Assembly: GCA_020137815.1 (NCBI GenBank)
Contig: CM035356.1
Span: forward strand, 4,147,356 to 4,211,355
Direction of reading: 5' to 3'
DNA length: 64,000 nucleotides
Origin: Hormiphora californensis
Lineage: Eukaryota > Ctenophora > Tentaculata > Cydippida > Pleurobrachiidae
A model generated the notes under the pieces. It was not told the origin of the DNA. It was given only the letters and a program-made list of their open reading frames with translations, and ran no database searches. Numbering within the stretch: position 1 is the first letter of the stretch; every line of letters begins with the position of its first letter. The translations under genes and the position numbers were made by a program. Shown here piece by piece: positions 25,321-35,344 of this stretch.

Positions 25321-26500
25321 GAGTAAAGAGAGTGCATATATTCCGGGACGGGAGCGATGACGCTTTGTATTTTGCGGCAGACGACACTCCACAGCATCAG
25401 AGCTTCTCTCTCTCTCATTCACCATCGCCTATCTTTGCTATCTTTTGCGTCGACACGCAGCATGCGATTTGTCATCACGCGTGTCCTCGAAACCTCTCAG
25501 TAAGTTACTGCTTCAATATAGGATCCATATTTCCATATTTTGGGTCAACTATCAAACCTAGCAGTACTTGCCCACTAACTGAAGCCATCTTATTTTCTAT
25601 CGCTTACAAAGTTTGTACCATCAAGGATAATTTCGATGCTAAAATACAGAGCACGTGTGTCGTGTCCTAATGACTGCTAAGTTATGAGACTATCTCAGCA
25701 TAATATAGGTCTGGATTCCAGCCTCTGCACTCCACTTATTAAAGATCAGTATTATATGGGGTGCATTTATGGGCAGGTGCGTACCCCCTGAATCAACTAT
25801 TATTATGAATATATTAGAATGGGAATCATCGCCACGCCTGTGTTCACTGTTCAATCGATATATTCCGTTAATAAAGGGTAATAAAGGGTAATCTCTTACT
25901 CTAATACTGTAGTATATCGAAACCGAAAATTATTGGGAGCAATGTTCAGGTTTTCTTTTTGGTTTCCAATCGAGTTCATTTCTTTATGTTCTGTCGACAT
26001 CATCCCGGCCGCTATACTATAACTGTGAGACACACCCTTCAGCAGCGGATAGCACTGTAAATCTAAAACACTTTGAGAACATTTGGGAGAGAGAGATAGA
26101 GACAATGTACTATTATATGTGTTTACTAGATCAGAGGTGTTATAAATTGTTTGGCGGCCCGCTTTAGACGCTTTGAAATAGTACTGTCTAAGCTTCAAAT
26201 ATTCATGGCCTAGGTGTTATGCTATTTCTTTAGAATGCTTTGATCTTTTGATGGCTGCACACACTTTCGTACATATTGTATACTTTCTTCCGCGAATTTT
26301 TCCCATCGAGGCTGTCTTATTCGGTGTATTTATCACTTGATGGGTATAGCTTTTCCCAATCCAGTGTCATTCAAAACTCATTCTCTCTCAAGAGCTTATG
26401 TTGTTCCGCTACTGACTATTATTATGAATATTAACATATTGTCTAACATACTACTAATAGTAGTAGTATTGTCTAACATGTCACCCCTTCTATAATAGCG
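25321..26500. other. Gene-free stretch before the GPCR
   Basis: No supported gene. The GPCR promoter or 5' UTR exon should be near its right edge. A duplicated word AATAAAGGGT lies near 25870. Confidence 0.4.
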
Positions 26501-27408
26501 ATGCCAAGTTCTGATCCGCTGAATGTCTGCTGGGTGACTAACACATCCGTCTGTGGGGTCCATGTGGGAGGAGAGAACTGGACTGATACTTCACAGTTCT
26601 GTTATCGAGTAAGTACACTTGGATTGGCAAGGAAATTACCTCACATTCTCGTTTAGCTTTGCTACCTAATTCATGCGCCGGCAAGGGAGAGGTAACAATT
26701 CGTTACCAAACACTTGGCATACGCTGCAGACCACTCATTGTACAGGGCGGGATACATGCGAGGGGACTGCAGTGCATACCTTAACGGCAAACGTTTGCAA
26801 ACCCAGTTTGAATACTAGTTCTGAGGTCTGCTAGGCTACATTTGCAGCATTATTAGCGAATAGGCATTGGGTCTTGACTCTTGACCGTATCTTCACTCCA
26901 TATAATGGCCTTATTCCAGAAGAAATGTATAATGTATGGAGGTTCAAATCATCCGCAATCTTTGGTGATGAGATCCCCTATTATGGGCTTCGTTTGCCGC
27001 GCTTCGCGCGGCCCTAGTGTAGGGGTGACCGCGTCACCAACCGCAATCTAGACATTTTAATGTGACAGCTGGGTTTATTAGAACTTCCCTGCACTGTTAA
27101 ACACATGATTGCAAACCCCGGCCCTGAGGTGTTGCAGCTGTGGTAGGTGTCGAAATATAGCTACATCATGTTGTAACACAATTCTGCAAGATACCAGCTC
27201 TCTGTAACTCTGACATCACTTTAACAAGATGAAATGTCAGAAAGTTTAAAGTTCCTGATCCCCAACTCAGATAGTTGTACATGCTGAATGATAGAAATTT
27301 TTTAGCTTTAATAACTGGAACATACGGGTAAAAAGGTCTAGTTATAAAATTCGAAGTACTTTTTGTTTTTATGGACCTTTTCAAGTACAACTTGCTGCAC
27401 GTCAAACT

Positions 27409-27473
27409 ATCTTTTGCTCTCTTTAGTAAAAGTAACAATCTTTCTTTTGCTCTCTTTAGTAAAAGTACCAATC
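27409..27473 (+). repeat. Two-copy tandem duplication of about 30 bp
   Basis: CTTTTGCTCTCTTTAGTAAA followed by AGTAACAATC occurs twice in direct tandem with one or two changes, within GPCR intron 1. Confidence 0.8.
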
Positions 27474-27683
27474 TCACCTCGTGGAGGTGATCAGTCTACT
27501 GTACGTGCATGTGTACTACTTCTAGTCGGGATTGAGATCAAATGTTTATTTCGTTGGCTTCTCGACTCCCTCTACTTTTCTCCCTAAAACAATTCCAATA
27601 GTACCAGAGTCTCCATATCTTTGTTACCACAATACTTGTAGAGAGAAAGAGAGAAAGGGAAAGAGCGAGAGGGGAAGATGGAT

Positions 27684-27722
27684 AGAGATCACTATCTCAA
27701 GTCTATCGAGATAGTGATCTCT
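27684..27722. repeat. Perfect 15-bp hairpin
   Basis: AGAGATCACTATCTC at 27684-27698 and its exact reverse complement at 27708-27722, loop 9 nt, within GA-rich sequence in GPCR intron 1. Confidence 0.8.
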
Positions 27723-29604
27723 TGAGAGATAGAGGGGGAGAGAGAAAGAAAGAGGGAGAGACAGAGAGAGAGATAGAGTTGGTAGAGAAATATACAAAGA
27801 TACTTGATAGGGAATCAAGAATCCACGTAAGAATTGTGTGGCATAGACTAAGTCTAAATTCTAATATTTCATGCATACTCTAATAATATTAATTCTAATA
27901 ACGACCAGATATTACCATTACTGCAACAGTGCATAACTTTTCTTTATCCTGTTTATAGACATTATATATTTCAAAGGGAACTGGTGCAATCACATCAATG
28001 TCTTGGACAACGTGTTCTCAGATTGACTAACTCAATTCTTTCTCAGGAAAACGTATCACTGGCAGAGACGATAATCTTTGCTACATTTTCCCTTTTCGCA
28101 CTGGTGATGGGGATTGGGGGAAATCTCATTGTCATTCTAGCTACCCTCAAGTACACGGTGTTCAGTCTGGACAGTATAACCATGGTCTTCGTACGACATT
28201 TAGCCATCGCCGATATTTTCTATGTTTGTCTGAGGATATTTCCATCTCTGACCGTTCATTTTGGAAGAGGGTAAGTGGGAACATGGGAGCCAATCTACAA
28301 CAATAATCGTTTCATTATTACAAGCCGATGATTTTTGATGCTCTAGTCTAAGATTTTAATAAAATTCTCACCACCTTCCTTCCCCTCCACCAGGTGGGTG
28401 CTTGGACGAGGGATTTGCCAGTTCGTAGCAAACACTGTCATGATCAGTACCCTGGCGTCGATGAACTTCATTCTAACCATCTCCGTCCACCGTCTCCTTC
28501 GTTGCATGTTTCCTCTCCGGTTTTCCCTTTCCGTTCGGAACAAAGGCCACCATTCTGGCACTCATCCTGTGGGCTTACTCTTGCCTGGGTACAGTTGTTT
28601 CCCTAAGCTTGGACATTGATGTCTACTTTAAACCTGGTATCTCGGCGTGTGATATCGAGTACTCTGGGAACTCCAGAACTGATGTCAAGACGGCTGCTCT
28701 TATCGGTGTAGTCATGCAAATGTTGATTCCCTTCATATCAATCATCTTGATTAACATAGCAATGTATATAATCGCGAAGAAGAGATTCAAGGATCTATCA
28801 ACTAACCAGGCCCTCATGACAGGTCTCAAGCGTGTCAGGTCTCTTTGTGGCGTCTTGGTTGCCCAGCATTCTAATCATCCTTGATGAGCGTCTCTAAAGC
28901 AGTCAGCCCGGGAACCTTCCTGCTTTTGGACAAAATCCAGATCCACTTTTATTACCTGAGCATCTTCGGTAACCCCCTACTCTACTCGTTTGTCCATAAG
29001 GGCTTTGGAAGGTTTGCTCGCTCTAAGTTCTCCGTGTTCCTGCGTAACTTGCCAGAATAGCGTTGAAGCACAGTGGAACAACTCTCTGTCGCGAGACTCC
29101 GACCACCCACAGCAGGATTTCAGTGCAGAAGCGAAGAGAGAGAATATGAAGAAAAGTAAGAAGAAGAAGAAGGGACCGTCTTCTTTGGAGATGGCAGATC
29201 AAAAGCCGTCTGTCAGCGGTGAGGGGGGTACTGCTGCTCCTGCTCCACCTACTATCGAGGAAGATAAAGACTGCTATATTTATCAGGGTGAAAGTGCTCA
29301 CTCTAAAGACTCGGGATTATGCTCTGCCATGAACTAGTGTAATTATCATGACATCATGTATTATACATGATAATTAATCATTTTTCACTTAGTGTAATAC
29401 GAGTATAAAATTATACACAATCACATTGTATCCATTATTAATTGATAAACTTACTATACTGTTATTATTCTGTTTTTCAAGAAAAACGTGTTTCAATTTC
29501 GTCTTGTAGTTTTGTAGCTTTGTGTTTTTTACTCTGAAGAAAGCAGTAAATGCATTTAAATGTAAAGAACGGCTCAGAAGGTATGTAGCTTCATGAACAA
29601 ACCC

Positions 29605-29851
29605 AGCTGTCTGGCGCCACGGATCCCACCTAAGCACAATGTCGCATTGCCAGACAAATCGGTAGCGTGTGACATGTGAATTGCAAGCCGTTCACAATAC
29701 TAAAGATCACAGTTAATTTTAGCTGGGACCCAGCTAAAATTAACTGTGATCTTTAGTATTGTGAACGGCTTGCAATTCACATGTCACACGCTACCGATTT
29801 GTCTGGCAATGCGACATTGTGCTTAGATGGGGCCCGTGGCGCCAGACAGCT
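29605..29851. mobile_element. Near-perfect 247-bp hairpin element, TIR AGCTGTCTGGCGCC
   Basis: The left arm starts AGCTGTCTGGCGCCACGG at 29605 and the right arm ends in its reverse complement at 29851. The arms (about 123 bp each) meet with a single-nucleotide loop at 29728 (AGCTGGG A CCCAGCT). Only a few mismatches lie near the outer ends. The end sequence recurs at 63598-63656. No coding content. Confidence 0.9.
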
Positions 29852-30357
29852 ACCAATTTGAATCCAAAACTACATTTCTGTATGTGTATATTCGTGAATC
29901 GTGCGCCCCTCATGCACATTCTTAAAAACGTACCCGCAAACTGCAAAGTAGGACAAACCTCCATGCTGCGGCCTTACACATGGGCTAAATTAAAAATTCC
30001 CACCCACAATGGTCGCAACACGAACTCTCATACCCACCAGGACACACCCTGGGGGCTGGGCATTTGAAAATTGAACTCCTGGTGATAATCAATTCCGATC
30101 GCGAACTGCTGAGGCCCAGAGGTAATATCATCATCACAATACATTTTATATTCCGCTTAATGCCTAAACATTCATTCACGTGGGAGTTAAACTTTGCCAA
30201 AATCTTGTCAAAAGACAAAAACTTGTCAAAAATCTTGACAAGCCTTGCTTTTTTAAAATGAGGTGAAAACGAGGGGGGGGGCCAATATCGGCCTTAAAAT
30301 AAAATATATAATAAATTATACTGTAGAAATCAATGGAATCAATAAATTATTGTGGAA
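29852..30357. other. Flank between hairpin and retroelement A
   Basis: AT-rich with no supported gene. It should include the 3' UTR of retroelement A (downstream of its stop at 30358 on the minus strand). A G-run occurs near 30270. Confidence 0.4.
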
Positions 30358-30975
30358 TTAGTCCATACGATATAAATATTCATCAGCGTCACTTGCGGCT
30401 GCCTTGCCCCTGCCCCGATATCCCCTAATCGATACAGTTATTGAGCGAACCATCGCAAATGATAAGCGCAGTCTAAGATACCGAATACAGTCCTGGCGCT
30501 CATATCCAGTTTTTGAAGATTTTCGGTGGGCCAACTGATTTGATTTGGAAAAGGATAAAAATCGATATATTTATAAAGACAATATCCCGGTTGGCTCCTA
30601 TTGACGGAGTGTCAATATCGACGGAGCGCTTACACCTCAAAATACTCTAAAAATTCACACACAGACAGTTCTCACACACTACGGACAAACAGACTAATAC
30701 AGTATATTTTTAATAGAATAAACAAAATCTAATATGGCTACTATAATAGATAATATATTGATTATTTCCCCCTCCCTAGCCAACCCCCCAAAATTCTTGT
30801 TTGTAAATGTCTTGTAATCAATTATGTGATTAGATTCGCGACTGTGCGATTGCTTGTTGTATAGTTTCAACTCTTCAACACCACACCAAAGAAATAAATA
30901 ATTTGAAGTCCATGAGATAGGAGAGATTGATCTAAAGTTTAGAAAGTAGGTGAAGTCAATAGCACAGCCGCGAAT

Positions 30976-33900
30976 TTACGAATTTGGAATGTTATTCCAG
31001 AGATAATCTTTGAGCTTGGCCACAAAGGCATCATGAGAATCTAGGCATCGTAGGTCATGCGGAAGGTTATTCCATTTCACATGGATACGGTAAAAATAAC
31101 TATGCTTAAAAGCGTCAATATTAGGGTTATGTGTGCAAATGATGTCTGTTTGGTCCCGGTTTGTCTGTTGTCTAGTTGTACGCCTGTCGTGTCTGTCAGG
31201 GATGTATTTGTGAAGGAACATTGGAAGTTTTAGGGATGAAGATCCGTAGAATATCTTATGAAACAGTTTTAAGTCATTATAAAGGAACCTTTCGGTAATA
31301 GGAAGAATCTTTCTTTGTTTAAGTTTACTGACATACGTTTTCCAATCATAGCTGAGCTCCATTTCATTATTTATCCATTTTAATGCACGTTTTTGGAGCT
31401 TTTCGAACTTTTCAATACTAGAGGCTGAAACTGGTCGCCATATCTGGCTGCAGTGTTCAAACAACGAACTAACAAGACTGACATAAAGTGTTCTCCTCTT
31501 TAGAGGGGAATCAACCAGAGCACTAGTTCTCTTGACTAGGCCTAACCTCTGAGACGTTTTAGAAATTATCATGTTTTGGTGTTCTAGAGGCGATAATTTT
31601 CTATTGGTGATCACCCCCAGGTCAGTTTCATTTGTACATTGTTGAATCTCACTACTTCCTAAGTAATATTTTAGGTTAACAGGCTTATGCTTCAAGGTAC
31701 ATCTAAGAAGTTTACATTTATTAGGGTGGAACTTCATTTTATTTTTCACACTCCACTCAATCAATCTATCAATATCAGGCTGGAGACTATCATTTTCATT
31801 CTTAATCGTCCTCCAGATTTTTAGATCATCTGCATATAGCTTTATATTGGTTTCTCCTTCATCCCCGATGGCCTCAACTATATCATTTATAAATAGAACA
31901 AAAAGGAATGGGCCGAGGATGGATCCTTGAGGGACTCCACTCTTAACATTAGACCATTCCGAGAATTCACCATCTAATGTTACTCTCTGTCGACGTCCAG
32001 ATAAGTACGCTTTAAGAAATTGCAACATTTTACCGTTTATGTTATACTGGACTTTAAGTTTTTCAAGTATGACATCGTGTGATACGCTGTCAAAAGCCTT
32101 TTGAAAATCAAAATATATAATATCTGTTTGCAAGTGTTGGTTTAAATTTATTGCTAGCTCACAGTTAAACTCGATCAGTTGGGTCGTACATGACTTCAGT
32201 GGTACGAACCCATGCTGATGAGGTGTAACTTTCTCCAGACAAGCCCTATACAGGCGCTCTCTAACCAACTTTTCGAAGACCTTCATAATTAGACACGTAA
32301 GAGAAATCGGTCTATAATTCTCTACATTAGACTTATCTCCTTTTTTGTGGACTGGCACAACATTTGCATTTTTCCACTCAGTTGGAATAGACCCTTCATC
32401 AAAAACTTTGTTAAAAATTAATACTAGTGGATATGCCAATGATTTGTGACATTTTTTCAAAACTATACCGTCTATATTATCTGGGCCAGTGGCCTTGGAT
32501 GCATCTAATTTTCTTAATATATCTACAACTTCATCAAAGTGAAAAGTTTCGTTGTTAAAATCATTATCATGGTTTCTATCAAAATCAATTGGTGTGCTAT
32601 ACGTACTGGCTTGTGTGAACTGTTTACAAAAAAAATCATTAAACATTTTGCATTTTTGTTGACTACTTTTTTCAGAGTTATCCTCGTAATGAACTATATC
32701 AGGGACTCTAGTGCTGCTAGTTTTTGATTTCACATGTTTAAAAAACTTTTTGGAAATTGCAGCTGTAGAGGCAGACTCATCAATGGAGGAGAGTTCTAGA
32801 AAGTGTGTTTCTTTCTCCCTTGACGCTTTTCTGTACTCTGCCTCCATACAAGTAAATACATTTTTTAGGGAAACATCATTTGGAAACTTCAGAGAAGCTT
32901 TTCTAGAATTATCCATTGACCTTTTTAACTGTCTCGACTCATCATCGTACCAGGGTGGTTGAGATCCTATTTTTACATTAACTAATGGTACATGGTGTCT
33001 TAGGGTAATATCTAATTTTGATTTAAATTTCTGAAGAGATTGTTCGGCCCTGAGGTGTTTGAATTCCTTAGTCCAGTCATACCGAATCAGTCCCTCATTA
33101 ATCGCATCCCAATCAGCTTTCTTGTAAGAAAACTTTTTAGCCGTCTTAAACTTGGGTCTTATCTTTTTGATTTGCACCTCACATTTAATAGTGAAGTGGT
33201 CAGATTTGACTAAACAATTTTCTTCTACCGATACATTGGAAAAACACGAACTATTATTTGTGAGAATTAGATCTAATACATTTCCATCCCTGTGTGTTGG
33301 TGCGTTTATTAACGAACTCATACCCAGAGATGTAAAAAGGTGAGCAAAGCCTTCGTGTATACTATTGCTCGATACTGGGTCATCCCAATCTTTAACCGAG
33401 CTTAGATTGAGATCCCCGATGATTGCTAGGTTTTTATATTTTCTAGATAGGCGTGTGTAGTACCGCTCAGTTTCTTCAAGACAATCTGACCCCGAGTAGT
33501 CATACCTGTAGAATGTTGAGATACATATCGGGGTCAGGTTTTTTGACTTGAGCAGTATGGTGACAATAGGCAGATTTACCTTGTCCTTTACCTGATCAAC
33601 TTCAATACCCATGTTATTCTTACATAGAATCATAACTCCTCCCCCACCCTTTTTATCATACATTTCCATGTCCCTTTTAGTTCTATCTTTTCTGTATATT
33701 GTATAGAACTGATCGGACACTAATTCACCATCATTGACATGCTTGTTCAACCACGTTTCATTTAATACTACAATTTCTGGCTCATAAGTAAACAAGTATG
33801 CTCGGAGATCAGAGAGTTTAGATACTTGAAACTGGGGCTGATCACCACTAATTGATTGCATATTTATGAGACCATTAACGTTGCAGTACACCACACTAAT

Positions 33901-34440
33901 TTTTGTTTTTGGTTCAGTAGGCCCAGGATTTACAATACTGGGCTGGTGGATAACAATAAGTGCTTTTGCTAGACTCGAAAGAAAGATTAATAGTACGACT
34001 AGTCGACACCTAACTATGATTTTGGAACAGGTGTTCCCTATTTTCCCCATACTTTTGAATATCACCAGGGTTAACACACAATTAGCATACCAAATGTAAT
34101 GCTGGTTGATACTCTTACCGACTTCTTCTCGGCCTGTTTCCATACATAGTTCTCTACAGGACAGAGAGTAAGTACATCTGGACATAGAGCCTAAAAGAAT
34201 AAGTATTAGTATACTGTAACTTAGGTAGAGAATCAAATGAAATGGTGATATTGATGATGTTTGTCTGTACTGTCGGTCAAGGGTTTTGTTAGTAAACATT
34301 TTTCTTTTTCCACCCCTCCCCCCTGCAAACCTCCCAATAGTTTGTCTGTACTGTTCAGCACTTATCATTGTGGGGGTTTTGGATTTTGGTTTCGGCACTA
34401 AGGGTTCACGGAGGGTCTGTTGGTTGGGGTAATAAAACAA
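30976..34440 (-). CDS. LINE ORF2: apurinic endonuclease plus reverse transcriptase
   Basis: An uninterrupted 1154-codon ORF. An N-terminal region of about 180 residues is hydrophobic in parts and unassigned. The APE-type endonuclease begins near KISVVYCNVNG and shows VVLNETWLN, IIGDLNLSS and KSDHFTIKC, the catalytic E, D-N and S-D-H motifs. The RT follows: NYRPISLTCLIMKVFE, motif A YFDFQKAFDSVSHD, motif B SGVPQGSILGPFLF, motif C KLYADDLKIW. The end has a family-typical C-terminal region rich in SLVSSLFEHCSQIW. All catalytic motifs are intact, so the protein could be active. It begins 46 nt after the end of the ORF1 remnant. Confidence 0.93.
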   Translation of the reverse strand: MFYYPNQQTLREPLVPKPKSKTPTMISAEQYRQTIGRFAGGRGGKRKMFTNKTLDRQYRQTSSISPFHLILYLSYSILILILLGSMSRCTYSLSCRELCMETGREEVGKSINQHYIWYANCVLTLVIFKSMGKIGNTCSKIIVRCRLVVLLIFLSSLAKALIVIHQPSIVNPGPTEPKTKISVVYCNVNGLINMQSISGDQPQFQVSKLSDLRAYLFTYEPEIVVLNETWLNKHVNDGELVSDQFYTIYRKDRTKRDMEMYDKKGGGGVMILCKNNMGIEVDQVKDKVNLPIVTILLKSKNLTPICISTFYRYDYSGSDCLEETERYYTRLSRKYKNLAIIGDLNLSSVKDWDDPVSSNSIHEGFAHLFTSLGMSSLINAPTHRDGNVLDLILTNNSSCFSNVSVEENCLVKSDHFTIKCEVQIKKIRPKFKTAKKFSYKKADWDAINEGLIRYDWTKEFKHLRAEQSLQKFKSKLDITLRHHVPLVNVKIGSQPPWYDDESRQLKRSMDNSRKASLKFPNDVSLKNVFTCMEAEYRKASREKETHFLELSSIDESASTAAISKKFFKHVKSKTSSTRVPDIVHYEDNSEKSSQQKCKMFNDFFCKQFTQASTYSTPIDFDRNHDNDFNNETFHFDEVVDILRKLDASKATGPDNIDGIVLKKCHKSLAYPLVLIFNKVFDEGSIPTEWKNANVVPVHKKGDKSNVENYRPISLTCLIMKVFEKLVRERLYRACLEKVTPHQHGFVPLKSCTTQLIEFNCELAINLNQHLQTDIIYFDFQKAFDSVSHDVILEKLKVQYNINGKMLQFLKAYLSGRRQRVTLDGEFSEWSNVKSGVPQGSILGPFLFVLFINDIVEAIGDEGETNIKLYADDLKIWRTIKNENDSLQPDIDRLIEWSVKNKMKFHPNKCKLLRCTLKHKPVNLKYYLGSSEIQQCTNETDLGVITNRKLSPLEHQNMIISKTSQRLGLVKRTSALVDSPLKRRTLYVSLVSSLFEHCSQIWRPVSASSIEKFEKLQKRALKWINNEMELSYDWKTYVSKLKQRKILPITERFLYNDLKLFHKIFYGSSSLKLPMFLHKYIPDRHDRRTTRQQTNRDQTDIICTHNPNIDAFKHSYFYRIHVKWNNLPHDLRCLDSHDAFVAKLKDYLWNNIPNS

Positions 34441-34486
34441 CTTCTCCCCCCAAACATATATATTATCAATGCAGCAAAATCAGCAA

Positions 34487-35344
34487 TCAGCGTAAAACTT
34501 CGTTATAAATCAGGTCAGTTAAGACCGAGTAACCATATTTATTCAAATGCACACCATCCCTACAATAAAGTGATGAGTTGAAAAACAAATCACGCGTTAG
34601 GAAATCAGCCATCCAACTCACAAAACTGCAATTCATGAGTTGGGACACACAATTTACAATTTTGTTGTACATGGTAACATTAGAGACCGTATATGAGAAG
34701 TCTCCTCTCAGGGGAAGGACATGTGTAATCACTATCTCCGGGTCCCCATACAACCGTCTAATCTGCCTCACTAGGTGGCATAGTGCCCCTTGGAGTCGGT
34801 TCTTCGTTGCGCTGTTCTCACAGAAGTTCTTATCAAACCTAATATCGTTCGTACCATAGCAGATAACAACCTTCTCAAAGTGTGCCTCAGGGTGGCTCTG
34901 GTGGTACCTGGACAGCTCTTCAAACGCTGTAGTACCCTTCCATTTCGAATGGGGCTTCACAATCCTTGCACCCGACACAGAGATATTCTCAAGCCCCCGG
35001 ATCTCAGGTACCCATTTGGACAGGCTCGTGCCCAAGAGCAGAGTAGTGGGGCTCCTAGGGTTGACGGCATGTCTCAAAGAAGGGACCACTCCAGAAGGGG
35101 TAGGAAGTAGGGGTGGTCTAACGGAGGGTACCGGCACGTTCGCCACTGGGGGAGGAGGAGGAGGATCCGGTTGGTAACCATCCCCATTAGGAGGAGGAGG
35201 GGAATGCTGGACTCCTATTGTTGCCCTCGATGGTGGGGAGGGCAGTCTCCGTGGGCTAGGTGGTGGTGGTGGTGGTACCAGATCTGTTGAGGGGAGCTGT
35301 GGGGTTGCTCTTCTGAAGGACAGAGCATACCGCTTCTCAGTAGA
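34487..35344 (-). pseudogene. LINE ORF1 remnant: proline-rich region plus SGNH hydrolase (esterase)
   Basis: Read in frame with retroelement A, but the LINE boundary at 35344 shows it belongs to the LINE. A proline-rich stretch (LVPPPPPPSPRRLPS) is followed by an SGNH/GDSL-like domain: block I LLLGTSLSKW, block III VICYGTNDIR and block V CRDGVHLNKYGYS with the Asp-x-x-His pair. Esterase domains are known in ORF1 of CR1/L2-type LINEs. It has no initiator ATG, so the 5' end was lost on insertion. Confidence 0.82.

Larger units (their letters stand above)
26501..29337 (+). pseudogene. Rhodopsin-class (class A) GPCR with four frame breaks
   Basis: Exon 1 (26501-26608) encodes a short N-terminus with glycosylation sites (WVTNTS, GENWTDTS). 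Exon 2 (28047-28270) has TM1 (GIGGNLIVILATLKY) and TM2 (LAIADIFY). Exon 3 (from 28394) has TM3 with CQFVANT and, in place of DRY, VHR (LTISVHRLLRC). TM4, TM5, TM6 (LFVASWLPSILIIL) and TM7 (NPLLY) follow, but in successive frames: the frame moves +1 near 28545, 28831, 28889 and 29055. The polar C-tail then runs to 29337. All seven helices remain recognisable, so the loss is recent or the breaks are sequence errors. The ligand is unknown. Intron 1 is about 1.4 kb. Confidence 0.8.
30535..35344 (-). mobile_element. Nested non-LTR retrotransposon (LINE, CR1/L2/jockey-like)
   Basis: Borders come from comparing retroelement A with copy B. A is intact up to CTGAAACAG (35345) and resumes with TTGGCCCACCG at 30534, exactly where B runs on without a break. 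Between them lie a partial esterase ORF1 and an intact ORF2 on the same strand. The 3' end is TTTTCCAAATCAAATCAG, a short (AAATC) repeat rather than poly(A), as in CR1/L2-type elements. Target duplication is at most CAG or AAAYCAG. No ATG begins ORF1, so the element is 5'-truncated. Confidence 0.88.
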
